NCBI GenBank assembly: GCA_031550975.1
Contig: JAVBOC010000003.1
Location: 1-64,000 of the forward strand
From: UBA947 sp031550975
GTDB taxonomy: Bacteria > Cyanobacteriota > Vampirovibrionia > Gastranaerophilales > Gastranaerophilaceae
Length of the DNA stretch: 64,000 nt
Reading direction: 5' to 3'
In this document: positions 33,532 through 43,415 of the stretch, one piece after another
How positions within the stretch are numbered: position 1 is the stretch's first letter
How the letters are laid out: each line of letters begins with the position of its first letter
The notes under the pieces: model-generated
What the model saw: the letters and a program-made list of their open reading frames with translations, nothing else
The model's database searches: none
What the model was told of the DNA's origin: nothing
Made by a program: the position numbers and the translations under genes

Positions 33532-33539
33532 AATTTACA
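33524..33539 (-). promoter_or_regulatory. Paired TGTAAA element upstream of the 33433 gene
   Basis: TGTAAA, 4 bp, TGTAAA in gene orientation, 91 bp before the ATG and about 26 bp above a perfect TATAAT at 33498-33493. Confidence 0.5.
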
Positions 33540-33558
33540 ATAGGACAAAAAGTCAATT

Positions 33559-33606
33559 TGTAAAAATTTGTTAAGTAGGTAGCAAAATTAAATCTTCAGG
33601 AGTTTT
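33559..33606 (+). promoter_or_regulatory. TGTAAA/TGTTAA pair plus TAGCAAA box upstream of 33648
   Basis: TGTAAA (33559-33564), 4 bp, TGTTAA (33569-33574), then TAGCAAAATTAAATCTTCAG from 33580. The first part matches the element before the other large genes; the second matches the box before the small MR-leader genes. Confidence 0.5.
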
Positions 33607-33647
33607 CGGGTAACAAGCAAAATGCAACTAATGAAAGGGAATATAGC

Positions 33648-36600
33648 ATGCGATTAGTACCAGTAACTCAAGCAGCAGAGAAGAAAATTGTCAGAGTACA
33701 AACACTTATAAAAGAAGAAGGAATGTCTTTGACATCCGCGTTGGTAAAGGTTAAATTACCAAGAACTGATGTAATTAACAAACGTACAAATAAATCTCCT
33801 ATCCAAAAATGGATGAATAAAGTGCTTGCAAAAGCTAAAAAAGATGGTAAAAATGTCTGGGAGCGTATTGATATTCTAGAAGCAAGCAAAAAAGGCAGAA
33901 GTAAAGCTGATCAGGCTTCTATTGACGCAAGAATCGAGCTTATAAAAGCCCATATTTATATTCCGAAGCCTGAAGTTGTCACAGCGCCAATTAAAAAAGC
34001 TAAAGCTCCTAGCAAACGCTCATTAGGTGACTGGATAAAAGGTTGGATGAGAGATGCCGGCTTTAATGATTTGTCTTACGACAAACGTCTTGCAAAAATG
34101 GAAGCATTAAAATCTGAATTAGAAAGAGTGAACCCAGACGATCCAAGGATAGCGACTGTTGAAGCAAGAATCAAACGTCTGCAAAAAACTAGCTATATAG
34201 ACACAGTTGCTTTGAACGAAAGACCAATATTCGTGCCAACTCCTAAGGCCACAAAAGCGACTCCGGCCCCGCTTGCAACCAAACCGATTGTTGCAGAAAG
34301 ACCTTATATTGTTCCTGAAGAATATAAAGTAACTCCGCCTGCAGTTGTTCAAGACCCTGATATGGCAAGAATATGGGCTGATTATAACATGACAAACAGA
34401 TATGCCCCTGTTGCGCCAAAAGCGACTACGGCAACTGCTGCAAATTCAGCCGCAGCAACTGCTAAGAACATGGCGGCTGAGCTTGAAGAATCAAGACAAT
34501 TTGTTATGAAAAACAAAGTTTGGCCTTTAATTGACATGAATAAAACTGATTATGAATCGTCGATTAATGGCGTTATAAGTCTTAAAAAGGTCTTCCCGGG
34601 GCATGCTGAAAGCCTGGATAACGTTGTTAGGGATTTACAAACACGTCTAAAATTCTTTAAATTAGAACAAAAACTTGACGCAGCACGCGCTGACCTAAAA
34701 GCAGCGGAACAGCTTTTGGCTGAAAAGCCGGTTGGCGGGATTAAGCAAATTACTAAACTCCAACAAGAATTAAAAGCGGCGCAGGATCTGTTAGCTGAAA
34801 AACCGACTGTTGTTAAAGAGGTAGTTACGGTAGAAAAAATTGTTAAAGTAGAGGATCCTACGAGGATTAATGCTTTAACTGCTGATAATGAAGTGTTAAG
34901 AGGCGAATTAGCCGATGCTGTAGCTGGTCAGAAAGCTGCTAAAGCCAACGCTGAAGCAGGAATTAAGGTTGCTGAAGCACGATTTGCTGCTGAATATGCC
35001 GGAAGAATTACAAAATTCCAAGAGACAATAGCCGGTTTAGAGAAATCTATGGCAGAGATTACTTCTGCGAATGCTCAATTGACAGAAGCTAACTCAGGTT
35101 TGGCCGTTAAAAATTCAGACTTGATGGCAGAAATTATGTCTTCGCGTAAAATTATGGAAGAATTGTCAGGTTTGAGCGCACAGGCCAACAGTTTAAAACT
35201 TCAAGTCGGCTTGAATGAAATTGATCTAAGACAAGCTGCTGAACTTGAAAAAGAGTTGAGTGCAAAAATTATCGGACTAAAAGCTACCTTAGGTAAAGCT
35301 GCCAAAATGGTAGTAAAAGCACAAGAAGACGCAGCCTGGGCTGAATTCAAAGGCGGTGGGCTTCCTATTAAAGCGCAAGAAGACGCTTCTTGGGCCGAAC
35401 ACAACAAATTCAAAATGTCAGAACGTAATATTGATAGATTTGATGATGAGGCTTCAGCTTGGGATATGCACAGAGCTAAGGCAAATACAGCTGATGAAAT
35501 CTTAGCGGTTAAAGAAGAAGCTTATTTTGCGGTTCAAAAGCAAATCGCTGCTGCTGAACGCAAAGCATTAAATGAAACCGGTCTTCGCGAAATTGCTGAA
35601 CATGAAGCTGAGCTTGCTGACCAAGCAACGGCGGCTGCAAAAAGAGCGGCGTTAAGAAATGGTACAAAGCTTGAAGACTTAAGAAATCAAGTAAGTGCTT
35701 TAACAACTGATAAGGTTAATTTGAACGCCGATATTGCTGATTTGAGAGCTCAATTGGCGAAAGTTCAACCTACAAGCGAAGAAGCGACTAAATTGCAAGC
35801 TGCATTGATTAAGAAAACAAATCAATTGGCTGAAGCAAATAAAACTATCGCATTGATGCAAGAATCAGCGGCAAAAGCTGCTGAAGAAGCTAAAGTGGCA
35901 TTAAATAAAGCAGTGGCAGAAGCTATGGCTAAAGCTAACGGTGAAGCCGATGGACTAAGACTGCAAATCACTAACCTTAATGAGCAGTTGACTAGAGCAA
36001 AAGCCAATGGTGCTGACACAACGGCGTTGCGTGATGCTTTAGCTCAAAAGTCAAAAGAATTAGAAACTGCAACTACAAAAATTAGCGAACTTGAAAAAGC
36101 AGCCACAATTGCAAAAGAAGAAGCTGCTCAAGCTGCGGCAAAAGCGGCTGAAGAAGCTAAAATTGCATTAAATAACGCTGTATCTGATGCGTTAACTAAT
36201 GCTAAAGCTCAAGCAGATTTACTTAATATCCAAATAACTAACCTTAAAGCTCAACTAACAAGAGCACAGTCTGCTGGCACTGATGCAGAAGCTTTGAAAA
36301 AAGCTTTGGCAGAAAAAACAACCCAATTACAAGACGCTAATGCAAAAATTGGAGGCTTGGAGCAAGATTTAAGAAATCTTGAAAGAGCAAGCGTTGAAAG
36401 AGCTGCGACTGCTGCCGCTGACGCAAGAGCTGAAGCACTTAAAGGATTCGCTGCTGAAAGAGAAGCATTGAACTTAAGAATAACTAAAATCTCTGATGAA
36501 TTAACTGGGGCTCAAAATGCATTAAAAAGAGAAACTGCTGTAAGAATGACTATTGATGGCAGATTAGTCGCTGCGAATAAAAGAATCCATGATCTCCAAG

Positions 36601-38399
36601 AATTATTCAATGATATACAAAGGTTGAGTGTTAATTACAGCGAAAAAGCTATGAAATTACAAGCTGAATTAGATGCTAAAACAATATCTCTGGCTGATGC
36701 GATAAACGCTCAAAATGCATTAAAAGCAAGAGTTGGCGAACTTGAGACAGCTGTAAAAGCTGCTGAAGATGCAAATGCCGTATTAGTAAAGCAACTGTCT
36801 GAAAGAACCACTACGACTGCAACTAAAAACAAAACAAACTGGTGGATACCGGTTGCGACTTTCTTTGGCGGTACAACTGTAGCAGGTTTCCTTGCCGATG
36901 CTCTCCACCATTCAAGACACTGTGTGGATACAGTGGGTGCAAAACTTAAACCTGTTGCGGCAGAAGTTGCTTCAGGTGCACAAAAAGCAACAAAAGAAGT
37001 ATTCAAAAAGATTGATCCGGATTGGTCATTTAGATCAAAAGCGGCTAAAACTGTAACCACAACAACTGCAAGTACTGTGCCGACATCACCTTATTTTGCC
37101 AAATTATTTGACGCTACTACAATTGATGTTGGTTCAAAGCAGGCCGCTGAAATGAAGCAAATTAGCAAAAAGGCAAGAATAGAATTACGCAAAGCGTTGG
37201 CGAATCTGAAAAAAGACACTTTGCCGCCAATGCCAGCAGTCAGAACAACAACTACAACCACCACCACCACTACTACTACTACAGTTAAAACTACCGCTAC
37301 TGCAACAGCGCAGAATGCGGCAACTCCTCCGACAACATTGTCCGGGAAATGGAAATGTATATTAGATAATTGCCAATGCTGGTGTCATAATAAATGGGGC
37401 TTTATACCTGCTCCTAAATCAGCTGCACAGCCGGCAAAAGCTGTATCAACACCTGCAGCAACCATAGTTGCTGATGTGCCAAAAGCACCTCCGGCACCTG
37501 TCGTAAAACCTGCTCCAGCACCGGTTGATCCGCCAATGCCGAAACCACCGGTTGAACCGCCAGTTGCTCCTAAAGCTCCTGAAGTGGTAAAACCTATTGA
37601 GCCGCCTGTGAAAGTAGTTTCTGCTGCGCCTGTTGTGAACAATCTTCCGCCGGCAGCAGTGATCGCTGACATTCCGATGATGCAAGGACCATCAGCTATC
37701 CAAGAAGGCGATATTTATGCTCGCATATTCACTTGGTCTGAGTTGAACCGTAACTCACAACCAAACGGTTTCTTAGATAATTTCTTGGCTGTTTTTGGAT
37801 TCTCGCACCGTGGAGAAAAAACCATTATATTTGATAGAAAAGCTAACACTTTAATAGATAGAACTAAAAATACATTAAAGCATGAATTTGGCGCTGATGA
37901 TACAGGTGCTAAAAACTATATGTCTAAATTAGTTAAACATTACCCGGGTGGAAATGTTCCTCAAGGCGAATACAGATTCGTTCCTAGAAGCTCATCTGAT
38001 GCTCCGGATGTTGTCGGTACATACCAACTTTTCCGCAACGAAGAATTACACCAAGGTGCTAAAGAAGGCGTTAGTGTATTAAAACAAGTTGGCTGCAAAG
38101 TTAAATTCGATAAAAAGGCGAAAGCATATATCGTTACTCCTCCAAAAGGCAAAGGAAACAAACCATTTGTAATAGCGGAAGAAAACATTGTTGACTTCAC
38201 CAGACAAAATATTAAAGGCTGGGAACCAAAACCGGGCGAAATAAGAATCTACTCAGAAGCAATAGTGACTGACCAAGGCTATACAATTCGTTCTTATAGA
38301 AACGGCAAAGTTGAAGCTGCAGGTGCTGCTTATGGTGATGGCAAGTTGTCAACTAAGAAGCCAAAAGGGGTGTCGCAGTTTATTAAATTCGAAGAATAA
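33648..38399 (+). CDS. Giant coiled-coil modular protein, unknown function (cluster member 3)
   Basis: A 1583-residue protein with no recognised family. Residues 1-200 contain two degenerate copies of a helical unit (around WERIDILEASKKG and YDKRLAKMEALKSEL). Residues about 275-1055 are Ala/Glu/Lys-rich coiled coil. A hydrophobic stretch WWIPVATFFGGTTVAGFLA (about 1064-1082) could cross a membrane. Then come a long Thr tract, a cysteine motif CILDNCQCWCH (about 1236-1246), a Pro-rich linker, and a C-terminal domain (about 1360-1560) homologous to residues 833-1013 of the divergent neighbour. There is no signal peptide. AAAGGGA precedes the ATG by about 8 nt. The downstream recG gene converges on it. 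Confidence 0.75.
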   Translation: MRLVPVTQAAEKKIVRVQTLIKEEGMSLTSALVKVKLPRTDVINKRTNKSPIQKWMNKVLAKAKKDGKNVWERIDILEASKKGRSKADQASIDARIELIKAHIYIPKPEVVTAPIKKAKAPSKRSLGDWIKGWMRDAGFNDLSYDKRLAKMEALKSELERVNPDDPRIATVEARIKRLQKTSYIDTVALNERPIFVPTPKATKATPAPLATKPIVAERPYIVPEEYKVTPPAVVQDPDMARIWADYNMTNRYAPVAPKATTATAANSAAATAKNMAAELEESRQFVMKNKVWPLIDMNKTDYESSINGVISLKKVFPGHAESLDNVVRDLQTRLKFFKLEQKLDAARADLKAAEQLLAEKPVGGIKQITKLQQELKAAQDLLAEKPTVVKEVVTVEKIVKVEDPTRINALTADNEVLRGELADAVAGQKAAKANAEAGIKVAEARFAAEYAGRITKFQETIAGLEKSMAEITSANAQLTEANSGLAVKNSDLMAEIMSSRKIMEELSGLSAQANSLKLQVGLNEIDLRQAAELEKELSAKIIGLKATLGKAAKMVVKAQEDAAWAEFKGGGLPIKAQEDASWAEHNKFKMSERNIDRFDDEASAWDMHRAKANTADEILAVKEEAYFAVQKQIAAAERKALNETGLREIAEHEAELADQATAAAKRAALRNGTKLEDLRNQVSALTTDKVNLNADIADLRAQLAKVQPTSEEATKLQAALIKKTNQLAEANKTIALMQESAAKAAEEAKVALNKAVAEAMAKANGEADGLRLQITNLNEQLTRAKANGADTTALRDALAQKSKELETATTKISELEKAATIAKEEAAQAAAKAAEEAKIALNNAVSDALTNAKAQADLLNIQITNLKAQLTRAQSAGTDAEALKKALAEKTTQLQDANAKIGGLEQDLRNLERASVERAATAAADARAEALKGFAAEREALNLRITKISDELTGAQNALKRETAVRMTIDGRLVAANKRIHDLQELFNDIQRLSVNYSEKAMKLQAELDAKTISLADAINAQNALKARVGELETAVKAAEDANAVLVKQLSERTTTTATKNKTNWWIPVATFFGGTTVAGFLADALHHSRHCVDTVGAKLKPVAAEVASGAQKATKEVFKKIDPDWSFRSKAAKTVTTTTASTVPTSPYFAKLFDATTIDVGSKQAAEMKQISKKARIELRKALANLKKDTLPPMPAVRTTTTTTTTTTTTTVKTTATATAQNAATPPTTLSGKWKCILDNCQCWCHNKWGFIPAPKSAAQPAKAVSTPAATIVADVPKAPPAPVVKPAPAPVDPPMPKPPVEPPVAPKAPEVVKPIEPPVKVVSAAPVVNNLPPAAVIADIPMMQGPSAIQEGDIYARIFTWSELNRNSQPNGFLDNFLAVFGFSHRGEKTIIFDRKANTLIDRTKNTLKHEFGADDTGAKNYMSKLVKHYPGGNVPQGEYRFVPRSSSDAPDVVGTYQLFRNEELHQGAKEGVSVLKQVGCKVKFDKKAKAYIVTPPKGKGNKPFVIAEENIVDFTRQNIKGWEPKPGEIRIYSEAIVTDQGYTIRSYRNGKVEAAGAAYGDGKLSTKKPKGVSQFIKFEE

Positions 38400-38405
38400 A
38401 AATAG

Positions 38406-40784
38406 TTACGCATTTGCAAATATTTGCAAAGATGTAATATCTTTTAAGAGGGGATAATCGTTAAGGTTATCCTCTTTTGATTGGTTGTTTAAGAACTCCA
38501 AGGCCTCTGCGCGCGCAAGTTCAAGGATTTTTGCATCACGTACGATGTCAGAGATTAATAAATCCGGTAGTCCGCTCTGGCGAACTCCCAAAAACTCCCC
38601 AGGTCCACGGATTTGCAGATCTTTTTCGGCAATTACAAACCCGTCGTTGGTTTCTGTCATGATATTTAATCGTGCGCGGGTTTCCTGGTTTCTAGTGCCT
38701 GAATGAAGCACACAATAGGATTGCAAGTCGCTTCTGCCAACCCGTCCGCGCAATTGGTGCAGCTGTGAGAGTCCAAAGCGTTCGGCATTTTCTATTACCA
38801 TTACAGTGGCATTTGGAACATCCACCCCGACTTCAACAACGGTTGTGGAGACCAAAATGTCGTACTTGCGATTTTTAAAGTCATCCATAATCTTATCTTT
38901 TTCGCTGTTTTTGAGTTTCCCGTGGAGTAAGCCGATTTTAAGGTCCGAAAAAACTTCGCTCTGAAGTCTTTTAGCTTCTTCGGTTGCAGCTTTGGCGGCA
39001 AGCGTTTCGCTTTCTTCAATTAGCGGATAAACAACATAAGCCTGACGACCGGCTTCAACCTCACGGCGTATAAGGTCATAAGTGCCTTTATGAGAGCTTG
39101 TGAGCGCTGTTTTAATCGGCAAGCGACCTTTTGGAAGTTCGTCTATTATAGTTAAATCAAGGTCGCCGTGAACGGTCAGGGCAAGTGTTCGTGGAATTGG
39201 AGTAGCGGTCATTGTGAGCACTTGCGGGTTTTGGGATTTTTTCTTTAAATAATTTCGCTGTTTAACCCCAAAACGGTGTTGTTCGTCAACTACAATTGCG
39301 CCAAGCTTGTTAAAATCAACGCTTTCTTGAATGAGTGCGTGGGTGCCAACAGCAATATTCATTTGCCCGTTACGCAGGTCAGTCTGAAAACTTTCACGAA
39401 CCTTTTTCCCGTGGCTGCCCAGGAACAGTCCGACACTCACCCCCATCGGCGTGAGCCATTGTTGGAGGTTGTTATAATGCTGTTGTGCAAGGATTTCAGT
39501 CGGTGCCATGATCGCTCCTTGATAGCCGTTTTCAATCCCTGCAAGCAGCATAATTGTCGCCACAACTGTCTTACCGCTGCCAACATCTCCTTGAAGAAGT
39601 CTGCTCATCGGAATTTCACTGTTTAAATCATTTAATATCTCCTCAACAGCGCGTTTTTGACCGCCTGTGAGTTCAAACGGAAGATTCTCAATAAATTGTT
39701 GAACTAATCCTTTTTCTTGGATTTTTAACGAAATAGAATTTTGACTTTGTGCGTGCTGGCGCAGCAGCAGGAGTTTCAACTGTACAAGGAAAAGCTCTTC
39801 AAAAATTAATGAAAAACGTGCTTGCTCTAACAAATCCATGCTTTGCGGGAAGTGAATCTGCTCAACTGCTAGCTTTTTATCAAGCAGTCCGTGTTTTTGT
39901 TTGATATAATCCGGCAGAATGTTCTTGATTTCGTTTTTGTATAGCTCGATTGCCGAGTGAATTGCACGTCGAAGCACCTTAATACTCAACCCTTCGCAAA
40001 CAGTGTAAACCGGCACGATGCGCCCAAGATGGAGATTTGAGCTTCCATCTTCTTCAAATTCGCCCGCCATAATTGAATAACTTGGCTTATCAAAAGTTAG
40101 TTCGCCGCTGTAGTTATCTCTTTTAACTGTGCCGGAAACCATTATCCCGGCTCCCGTTGGAAACTGTGATTTAATCCGCTGCATAAGAAACCGCGACGCT
40201 TTGGCGTTAAAAAAGCTCAAATTCAGCCTTCCACTCTCGTCTGCGATTGTAACCTTCGTGATACTCAGACCTCTTGGTGAATTATACGAACTCACTGATT
40301 TTATATGTCCGAAAATAGTCGTCGTTTCGCCTTCTTTGAGTTTTTTTATAAGTGTTCTGGCAGAATAATCAATGTGTTTGCGCGGGAAATATGTAATCAA
40401 ATCTTGCGCTGTAAAAATGCCTAATTTGTTGAACTTATGCGCGACTTTTGGCCCGACACCTTTGATGTACATAACGTCTGATTCAGGTGATTTGAGCTGC
40501 TCCTGGCGTTCTTTTTCACTGGCTTCGGCACTAATTTCATTCTTAATTATCTTAACCAGTTTTTCGATGGTTTTGCGGCGTTCGTTCAAACCCGCTACGG
40601 GATAATGTTCAAAATCTTCCACAACAACCAGCCAGCGAGGGTTTTTACCGGAAGTCTTATAGTTTTTCTTTGCCTCATTTTTTATGAAAGTAGAAAACGC
40701 CTGTTTTTGCCCCCGAATATCGATGTATCGGTGCTTAACCTCAACTTCAATCGCCTTTTTAAGTTGTTCGAGGTTCTCAATCAT
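38406..40784 (-). CDS. recG: ATP-dependent DNA helicase RecG
   Basis: RecG remodels stalled forks and Holliday junctions. Residues about 112-140 (YIKGVGPKVAHKFNKLGI) start the wedge-domain region, Walker A is GDVGSGKT (about 400-407), the Walker B box is DEQH (about 499-502), and the C-terminus has QLHQLRGRVGRSDLQSYC. A roughly 110-residue N-terminal extension precedes the canonical RecG start, lengthening the protein to 792 residues; similar extensions are known in cyanobacterial and plastid RecG. Its ATG overlaps the cyclase gene by 8 nt, implying translational coupling. Confidence 0.94.
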   Translation of the reverse strand: MIENLEQLKKAIEVEVKHRYIDIRGQKQAFSTFIKNEAKKNYKTSGKNPRWLVVVEDFEHYPVAGLNERRKTIEKLVKIIKNEISAEASEKERQEQLKSPESDVMYIKGVGPKVAHKFNKLGIFTAQDLITYFPRKHIDYSARTLIKKLKEGETTTIFGHIKSVSSYNSPRGLSITKVTIADESGRLNLSFFNAKASRFLMQRIKSQFPTGAGIMVSGTVKRDNYSGELTFDKPSYSIMAGEFEEDGSSNLHLGRIVPVYTVCEGLSIKVLRRAIHSAIELYKNEIKNILPDYIKQKHGLLDKKLAVEQIHFPQSMDLLEQARFSLIFEELFLVQLKLLLLRQHAQSQNSISLKIQEKGLVQQFIENLPFELTGGQKRAVEEILNDLNSEIPMSRLLQGDVGSGKTVVATIMLLAGIENGYQGAIMAPTEILAQQHYNNLQQWLTPMGVSVGLFLGSHGKKVRESFQTDLRNGQMNIAVGTHALIQESVDFNKLGAIVVDEQHRFGVKQRNYLKKKSQNPQVLTMTATPIPRTLALTVHGDLDLTIIDELPKGRLPIKTALTSSHKGTYDLIRREVEAGRQAYVVYPLIEESETLAAKAATEEAKRLQSEVFSDLKIGLLHGKLKNSEKDKIMDDFKNRKYDILVSTTVVEVGVDVPNATVMVIENAERFGLSQLHQLRGRVGRSDLQSYCVLHSGTRNQETRARLNIMTETNDGFVIAEKDLQIRGPGEFLGVRQSGLPDLLISDIVRDAKILELARAEALEFLNNQSKEDNLNDYPLLKDITSLQIFANA

Positions 40785-42750
40785 TTCGCAGCCTTAAAAT
40801 CTCGTAGATATCCATCTTCTTAGATTTGCCGCGGATTGTAACTTCGCTGATTTTGATTACGTCAGCTATATCGCTCACAAATGAGTAGGTGGAAGCGCTA
40901 ATGAGAAAGTTAGTTCTATAAGTCTTGTTGTAGCTCTCAATTCTGCTTGCGATGTTAACCATATCGCCAATAACGGTGTATTCAAGCCGTTTTTCAGAAC
41001 CGATGTTGCCCACGAACGCGTCGCCTGTATTTATCCCTATTCCGATTTCAATCTTAGGCTTACCTTCTTTTAGCCATTTATCTTGAAGTCTGTCGACCAT
41101 CTTAAGCATCTCCCAGCCGCATTTGACCGCATTTGCCGGGTGATGGATGTCCTGAATTGGTTCCCCGAAAATTGCCATAACAGCGTCGCCGATGAACTTA
41201 TTAATAACACCGTTATATTTTGTGATTATCGGTTCAATTTCGGTAAAATATTCGTTAAGGATTGAGGAAAGTTCTTCAGTCGTGAGGTTCTCGCTAATCG
41301 ACGTAAACCCTCTTATATCAGCAAAAAGCACAGTTACATTTGCACGTTTTCCACCGAGCTTGATGTCATCAATGTTCTGTACAACATTTCGCATAATGTC
41401 TTGCGATAAATAGCGCCCCATCGCGTGTTTAACCTTTTCTTTGCCTCGGTTTTCAGCAATATAACGATAAGCGTAGCCAAAAATCATGGTAACAAAGACC
41501 ATTACGAGCGGGGTAATTACCGGCAGCGCAAGGCTAAGGTAATTGTAGCAAGCCGCAGCCAGGCCGAAATAGACCATGCCAAAAGCCGTTATTGTACCCA
41601 AAGATTTCATAAACGACATTCTGCTGATAACAAAAAATGAGAAGATACTGATTAGAAGATACAAAATATTTTCTTGCCAGCCCGCTAATTGGCGCATAAA
41701 TTCATTATGCATAAGATTATCAAGGAAGGTTGCCTGAATATCGACGCCCGGGTGACTCGGATGGATGGGTGTTGGCATAGAGTCTTCCAGCCCTAAACCA
41801 GTTGCTTTAGCGTTAGTGCCGATAAATATTACTTTGTCCTTAAATTCTTCAGGTGCGATATGAGGCTTTTCACCCCGCTTGATGCTGTTATAAGAATCTA
41901 TAATGTCTGAAGCGGAATACTTTTTGTGAGTAAAATCGGATGTTGGAGGACATTTGTAATAATGAATCAAATCTTGGATCCCATATAGAGTTGTGAAAGT
42001 CGGTATTTTAAGCCTGGTTTCATCAACTACAATATTATTATTATATAAAGTAATATCTTTCGTTTTATTTATTAAAAGATACATTCTCAGAGCAAGAGAC
42101 GGATAGCTGTCATTGCCCACAAATTCAACTTGATTTGCAGTAATTAAATTGGGGCTGTTGCGGTAATTTGCAAGTTTCACAACATTCACAGAGCCTGTGT
42201 TTTTAACAGCGTTAAAATAATCTTTCGGAAACTGTATTATACTGCTATATGTCGGCGGATATTTACTTGTGCGTTTATCGGTAATGTTAATTTTAAATTT
42301 ATTATAAAAGTTTTGGTTGTACAACTCTCCGGCATCTTTGTCTTCGTATTCAGCCATGTCTGGTGAGAATCCGACAACTAAATTATCAATTTTGCTAATT
42401 GTATCAAATAATTGTCTATCTGTTTTAGGATTTTTGTATGCGGTTAAAAGCATGTCAAATCCTATGGCGCGTGTATTAGCGTAAGACCCCATGTAATCAA
42501 GTATTTTGGCGTATTTATCTCTCTCCCATGGTAGTGGATATTTGGCAATGGACTTGTCATCAATAGCAACAATGACAATTTCTTCAGAGCCGGCTTCAAG
42601 CGCGCTATAGGTCCTTATCATATAGTCATAAGCTTTCGGTTCCCAAAAATATTGTGATACACAAACCACGAAAACAGACAGCAAAAGATATGCCAGAATG
42701 GAATATATGACAAATGTTTTGGATTTCATGAAAGTTTTTAATTTAGCCAT
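40777..42750 (-). CDS. CHASE2-domain adenylate/guanylate cyclase (class III)
   Basis: A 657-residue membrane sensor. One N-terminal helix (about 12-30) leads to an extracytoplasmic CHASE2 domain (about 35-340, with IVAIDDKSIAKYPLPWERDK), then three helices (about 350-420), then the cyclase domain. The latter shows metal-binding aspartates in VTVLFADIRGFTS (about 468-480) and INKFIGDAVMAIFGEP, and YTVIGDMVNIASRIES. Product specificity (cAMP or cGMP) cannot be read safely. It overlaps recG by 8 nt. TACCAT lies 6 nt before the ATG with no Shine-Dalgarno. It diverges from eda. Confidence 0.9.
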   Translation of the reverse strand: MAKLKTFMKSKTFVIYSILAYLLLSVFVVCVSQYFWEPKAYDYMIRTYSALEAGSEEIVIVAIDDKSIAKYPLPWERDKYAKILDYMGSYANTRAIGFDMLLTAYKNPKTDRQLFDTISKIDNLVVGFSPDMAEYEDKDAGELYNQNFYNKFKINITDKRTSKYPPTYSSIIQFPKDYFNAVKNTGSVNVVKLANYRNSPNLITANQVEFVGNDSYPSLALRMYLLINKTKDITLYNNNIVVDETRLKIPTFTTLYGIQDLIHYYKCPPTSDFTHKKYSASDIIDSYNSIKRGEKPHIAPEEFKDKVIFIGTNAKATGLGLEDSMPTPIHPSHPGVDIQATFLDNLMHNEFMRQLAGWQENILYLLISIFSFFVISRMSFMKSLGTITAFGMVYFGLAAACYNYLSLALPVITPLVMVFVTMIFGYAYRYIAENRGKEKVKHAMGRYLSQDIMRNVVQNIDDIKLGGKRANVTVLFADIRGFTSISENLTTEELSSILNEYFTEIEPIITKYNGVINKFIGDAVMAIFGEPIQDIHHPANAVKCGWEMLKMVDRLQDKWLKEGKPKIEIGIGINTGDAFVGNIGSEKRLEYTVIGDMVNIASRIESYNKTYRTNFLISASTYSFVSDIADVIKISEVTIRGKSKKMDIYEILRLRND

Positions 42751-42756
42751 GAATTC

Positions 42757-42766
42757 ATGGTATAAT
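42757..42766. promoter_or_regulatory. Overlapping divergent -10 elements between the cyclase and eda
   Basis: On + TGGTATAAT (42758-42766) is an extended -10 serving eda with a short leader that includes AAGG. On - TACCAT (42762-42757) lies 6 nt before the cyclase ATG. Confidence 0.5.
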
Positions 42767-42788
42767 ATTTTAATAAAAAAGGCAAAAA

Positions 42789-43415
42789 ATGAAACAAATT
42801 AAAACAAATAACGATTTAATAGAACTATTATCACAAGAAAAAGTTTTTCCGGTGCTTCGCAGCAGCGATCCGAAGAAGACCATAGACACGGCAAAAGCAA
42901 TTGTTGACGGCGGTTTGAGTATCTTGGAAGTTAATATTGAGAACCCGGCTATTTTCGGCGCGATTGAAGAAATTTCTAAATTTGCAACGGTTTGTGCAGG
43001 TGGCATCATTACTTCAATTCAGGCGCAAGCGGCAATTGATGTGGGTGCTCAGGTGATTTCCTCACCAATATTTCAGATGAACATGGTTAAAATTTCAAAA
43101 GATAAAAAAGTTCCGTTTATCGCAGGGACTTCAACAGCAAATGAGACTTATGACGCTTGGAAAGCGCGTGTACCGTTGGTTAAAACCTACCCGATAACCC
43201 AACTTGGCGGGACAACATATCTTGAGAACATGCTAAGACCAATGCCGTTTTTAAATGTTCTTCCTTTGGGCAGTGTAAAGTTGAGTGAAATCCAGGCTTA
43301 TTTGGATGCCGGAGCGATTGCTGTCGGCGTGGGACGTGATTTATGCGAAGGGTACAGCCTGGGTGAAATCACCGTTAGAACGCGCAAAATCGTTGAGGAA
43401 TTAAGTGGAAAATAA
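42789..43415 (+). CDS. eda: 2-dehydro-3-deoxyphosphogluconate (KDPG/KHG) aldolase family protein
   Basis: This aldolase splits KDPG into pyruvate and glyceraldehyde 3-phosphate in the Entner-Doudoroff route or uronate breakdown. The 208-residue length is normal. The Schiff-base lysine is K142 in VKTYPITQLGG and the general-acid glutamate is E57 in ILEVNIEN. The common LEVTLRT motif is altered to LEVNIEN, so the arginine there is missing and substrate choice may differ from E. coli Eda. The next gene, a sugar-acid kinase, overlaps by 11 nt, giving a kinase-aldolase pair. Confidence 0.85.
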   Translation: MKQIKTNNDLIELLSQEKVFPVLRSSDPKKTIDTAKAIVDGGLSILEVNIENPAIFGAIEEISKFATVCAGGIITSIQAQAAIDVGAQVISSPIFQMNMVKISKDKKVPFIAGTSTANETYDAWKARVPLVKTYPITQLGGTTYLENMLRPMPFLNVLPLGSVKLSEIQAYLDAGAIAVGVGRDLCEGYSLGEITVRTRKIVEELSGK

